Shown in pieces: positions 39,941-42,184 of a DNA stretch of 42,184 bases. Below the pieces are notes generated by a model that was given only the letters and a program-made list of their open reading frames with translations, was not told the origin of the DNA and did not search any database. The DNA comes from Sulfidibacterium sp964473395 (GTDB taxonomy: Bacteria; Bacteroidota; Bacteroidia; Bacteroidales; F082): contig CAYYOW010000009.1 in NCBI GenBank assembly GCA_964473395.1, positions 1-42,184 on the forward strand. Reading direction: 5' to 3'. Positions within the stretch are counted from its first letter, which is position 1, and each line of letters opens with the position of its first letter. Both the position numbers and the translations under genes were made by a program.

Positions 39941-42043
39941 ATGTTCTGGCGTGGCCGCCCTTTTCTACGTATTCTTTTGTTTTTTGCTTCCGGCATCCTG
40001 GTTGCCCGATATTGGTTTGCAGACGAACAACTTCCGGTAAAAGAGCTTATACTCCTTTTGACCTTTCTGACATTGGCATCAGCCGTCATAGCAAAGCGTA
40101 TCAAATCATTCAGATATAGCTGGATAGCCGGATTACTCCTTGATATTGCTCTGTTTATCGCTGGTTTGACACTCACTGTTCAGCAAATCAGGCAGAGCCA
40201 GGTAGAACTGGCAGAAAACCCACAAACTGTTTGGGAAGGGAGGCTTATCACCGAGCCGATGCAACGAGCCAAAACAGTGAAGTTCATCATAAAAATCACC
40301 AAACGTGTAAGCCATGACAGCGTTTTGCCACAAAATGTAAAAGTATTGGCCTACCTGAAAACAAACACGTTGCCTGTGGGGCTTCATCTGGGGAATTCAC
40401 TAGTATTCCGCGGGAAAATGAGACCCGTGGAAGCACCTAAAAATCCGGGGGAATTTGATTACCATCGCTTTTTGCAAGACAGAGGCATCAGATACATGGT
40501 CTATATTGATAAAAAGAGCTGGCTGCAAATGCCAGCGCAGGCCGGGTTCTTACTTCCCGTTGTCTTCTCCCGTTGGCGCAACAAGCTCTTACAGAGTCTC
40601 CGGTCACAAGGTCTTAGTCAGGATGAGTATGCTGTTGCCGCGGCTATTTTGCTGGGCTACGATCAGCTTATCGCACCGGATTTACATCAGGATTTCACCG
40701 CTGCGGGGGCAGTTCATATTTTGGTTGTCTCCGGAATGCATGTGGGTATTATTTTCCTGATATTCAGTTTTCTGTTTAGCTTCCTGCTACGTTTCAAAAA
40801 CGGAGATTACCTACGTAATGTGCTGCTAATACTTGTGATATGGTCGTATGCCCTGCTTACCGGCCTTTCTCCTTCCGTGTCTCGCGCTGCCACCATGATT
40901 TCACTCTTCATCCTTGCCGATATTTTCCGGCGGGATTATGATAACTTCAACATCCTTGCGGCTTCGGCTTTCCTTTTGTTACTACTGAACCCTTTGCTGA
41001 TTTTTGATGTGGGATTTCAGCTAAGCTATGCTGCTGTCGCAGGAATCCTGATGTTTTATTTCCCCATTTACCGGTCGGTATATTTCGGCAACAAAATATT
41101 ACAGACATTATGGGCTGCATTGGCAGTTTCTTTTTCAGCACAGATAGGGATTTTTGCCATTGCCGCGCACTATTTTCATCAGTTTCCGCTCTATTTTCTA
41201 CTAACCAATCTTGCAGTATTTGCCCTCTCCTATCTTATTATTTTCTCCGGACTGGCATTTTTAAGTTTTTCATGGATACCTTTTGTCAGCCATCTGCTGG
41301 CCGTTGTGCTGGCAAAAATGGTGAGCGCACTCATAGTCATTGTCAGGTTTGTAGCTTCCATGCCTTTTTCAGCTGTTTACGATCTTTACTTCCCGTGGTT
41401 CAAAGTCGTGCTTATTTTTACTCTGCTTATTTGGGTTTACTATCTTGTTATTCATAAAAATCTACACATGCTCACACCGGCACTTGCCACGCTGGCCCTT
41501 TTGGTTGGGACACAAACTATCCGGCAGATTCAACTACAGCAGCAAGAGAAGTTCATCGTTTATTCCCTGCGTCATCATACCGCCATAGACCTCATCTCAG
41601 GAAAAGAGCACGTCCTTTTGGTAGATTCACTGGCGTTGGCCAGGCCATCAGAACTTGACTATTCATTAAAAAATAGCCGTATAGCGATGGGACTGCCGGA
41701 AAACAGCCACGCACTTTCACAGACTTTTCACACTGATTTTGTTTATTACAGAATGGGCTTCGGCCAATTAGGTTCACTGAGGTTCTACGTTCTGCCTCCG
41801 AAACAGAAATACTACCCAAAACTACTAAAAAAAATCCGGGTAGATTACCTCATCTGTCGCTCTCCGGGAAAAACAAAACTGGCGGAGATAGCAAAAGCAA
41901 TCAAATTCAGACAAATCATTCTGGATGCTTCACTCCCATATTGGGTAGTCAGAAGCCTTGAAAAGCAGGCTAAGGCATTAAATATAGGCTATTTAGACTT
42001 AAGAAATACAGGTGCTTTTACCTTTGGTCTCAGAAAAAAATAA
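39941..42043 (+). CDS. comEC: ComEC/Rec2-family DNA-uptake channel protein
   Basis: The 700 residues include N-terminal helices and the extracytoplasmic OB-like domain (about 90-185, with FRGKMRPVEAPKNPGEFDYHRFL). The competence domain follows with many helices (FTAAGAVHILVVSGMHVGII is the family hallmark, then YALLTGLSPSVSRAATM). The C-terminal 160 residues correspond to the place of the metallo-beta-lactamase-like domain of longer ComEC proteins, but the HxHxDH metal motif is missing, as in many Bacteroidota members. It would move single-stranded DNA across the inner membrane. No other competence genes are in the window. It diverges from the fusion gene. Confidence 0.92.
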   Translation: MFWRGRPFLRILLFFASGILVARYWFADEQLPVKELILLLTFLTLASAVIAKRIKSFRYSWIAGLLLDIALFIAGLTLTVQQIRQSQVELAENPQTVWEGRLITEPMQRAKTVKFIIKITKRVSHDSVLPQNVKVLAYLKTNTLPVGLHLGNSLVFRGKMRPVEAPKNPGEFDYHRFLQDRGIRYMVYIDKKSWLQMPAQAGFLLPVVFSRWRNKLLQSLRSQGLSQDEYAVAAAILLGYDQLIAPDLHQDFTAAGAVHILVVSGMHVGIIFLIFSFLFSFLLRFKNGDYLRNVLLILVIWSYALLTGLSPSVSRAATMISLFILADIFRRDYDNFNILAASAFLLLLLNPLLIFDVGFQLSYAAVAGILMFYFPIYRSVYFGNKILQTLWAALAVSFSAQIGIFAIAAHYFHQFPLYFLLTNLAVFALSYLIIFSGLAFLSFSWIPFVSHLLAVVLAKMVSALIVIVRFVASMPFSAVYDLYFPWFKVVLIFTLLIWVYYLVIHKNLHMLTPALATLALLVGTQTIRQIQLQQQEKFIVYSLRHHTAIDLISGKEHVLLVDSLALARPSELDYSLKNSRIAMGLPENSHALSQTFHTDFVYYRMGFGQLGSLRFYVLPPKQKYYPKLLKKIRVDYLICRSPGKTKLAEIAKAIKFRQIILDASLPYWVVRSLEKQAKALNIGYLDLRNTGAFTFGLRKK

Positions 42044-42058
42044 ATATTTCAAAATTGC

Positions 42059-42088
42059 TTGCAGTTTAAAAAAAAGCCTTTATTTTTG
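42059..42088 (+). promoter_or_regulatory. promoter of the tRNA-Asp gene (TTG-N19-TATTTTTG)
   Basis: TTG at 42059-42061 and TATTTTTG at 42081-42088, separated by 19 bases, match the Bacteroidota -33/-7 promoter well. The tRNA starts 36 bases after the -7 box. Confidence 0.65.
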
Positions 42089-42124
42089 CAGTCCCAATTT
42101 AAAGGGAAGTTCATATAAAGAATT

Positions 42125-42184
42125 GGTCTGGTAGTTCAGCTTGGTTAGAATACCTGCCTGTCACGCAGGGGGTCGCGGGTTCGA
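42125..42184 (+). tRNA. tRNA-Asp (GTC), 3' end outside the window
   Basis: Starts with GGTCTGG, has a D-arm (TAGTTCAGC...GGTTAGA) and an anticodon stem CCTGC/GCAGG around loop CTGTCAC (anticodon GTC at 42160-42162). The sequence continues to the T-arm GCGGGTTCGA where the window ends, so the T-stem and acceptor 3' strand are missing. The sequence is almost identical to the bacterial tRNA-Asp consensus. Confidence 0.95.

Overview
The window reads as a chromosomal stretch from an anaerobic member of the Bacteroidota (Bacteroidales/Marinilabiliales-like). The evidence is a secreted protein with a type IX secretion C-terminal sorting domain, many SPII lipoproteins, a Porin_10-type outer-membrane protein, Bacteroidota-style -7 boxes (TAnnTTTG) in front of several genes, weak Shine-Dalgarno use, and a ferredoxin-linked 2-oxoacid oxidoreductase. 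A run of 100 N flanked by two identical 55-base segments shows that it is a scaffolded draft or metagenome assembly.

Layout. Positions 1-5532 (+) are the end of a polysaccharide/glycan gene cluster: glycosyltransferase tail, hexapeptide acyltransferase, FkbM methyltransferase, membrane GT2, beta-helix T9SS cargo protein and a zinc-ribbon methyltransferase. They run by ATGA overlap into a hybrid histidine kinase and a stand-alone receiver protein (5529-7491). A 28-bp perfect hairpin closes this unit against a convergent set (7568-10029, -) of two FKBP lipoproteins and an NrnA-type DHH phosphoesterase. Next come ndk (+) and an XRE regulator (-), then about 0.8 kb of AT-rich DNA carrying repeated GTTTACAA motifs. 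From 11888 to 21495 (-) lie an orphan MacB-like permease, upp, a GNAT/FemAB-like protein, a polysaccharide deacetylase-like protein, an unknown secreted protein, parC and gdhA. From 21870 to 28247 (+) lie a uracil-DNA-glycosylase-like protein, a non-canonical thioredoxin/thioredoxin-reductase-like pair, a DUF819 permease and a four-gene 2-oxoacid:ferredoxin oxidoreductase operon. A porin and aroC (-), a lipoprotein (+), a small membrane protein (-), an MFS transporter (+) and lpd (-) follow, then a MEMO-family lipoprotein overlapping an HD hydrolase (+). The window ends with a large fusion gene (-), comEC (+) and a truncated tRNA-Asp (+).

The most remarkable object is the gene at 37931-39703 (-). 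It is one 590-residue open frame joining a SAM-dependent class I methyltransferase (CpaM-like), an HgcA-like corrinoid-binding domain with a conserved Asn-Val-Trp-Cys-Ala cap-helix core, a membrane domain, and an HgcB-like 2x[4Fe-4S] ferredoxin with all eight cysteines. The parts of a complete corrinoid methyl-transfer machine (methyl donor module, cobalt carrier, membrane anchor, reductant) therefore sit in one polypeptide. The end of the canonical HgcA motif is changed, and the C-terminal Cys pair of HgcB is absent, so a substrate other than Hg(II) is a real possibility.

Secondary points of interest are the redox pair at 22716-24049, which lacks both the classical CGPC site and the usual NADPH-binding basic motif, the degenerate receiver (Glu for Asp) on the hybrid kinase, the operator-like repeat field beside the XRE gene, and a few small overlapping ORFs.
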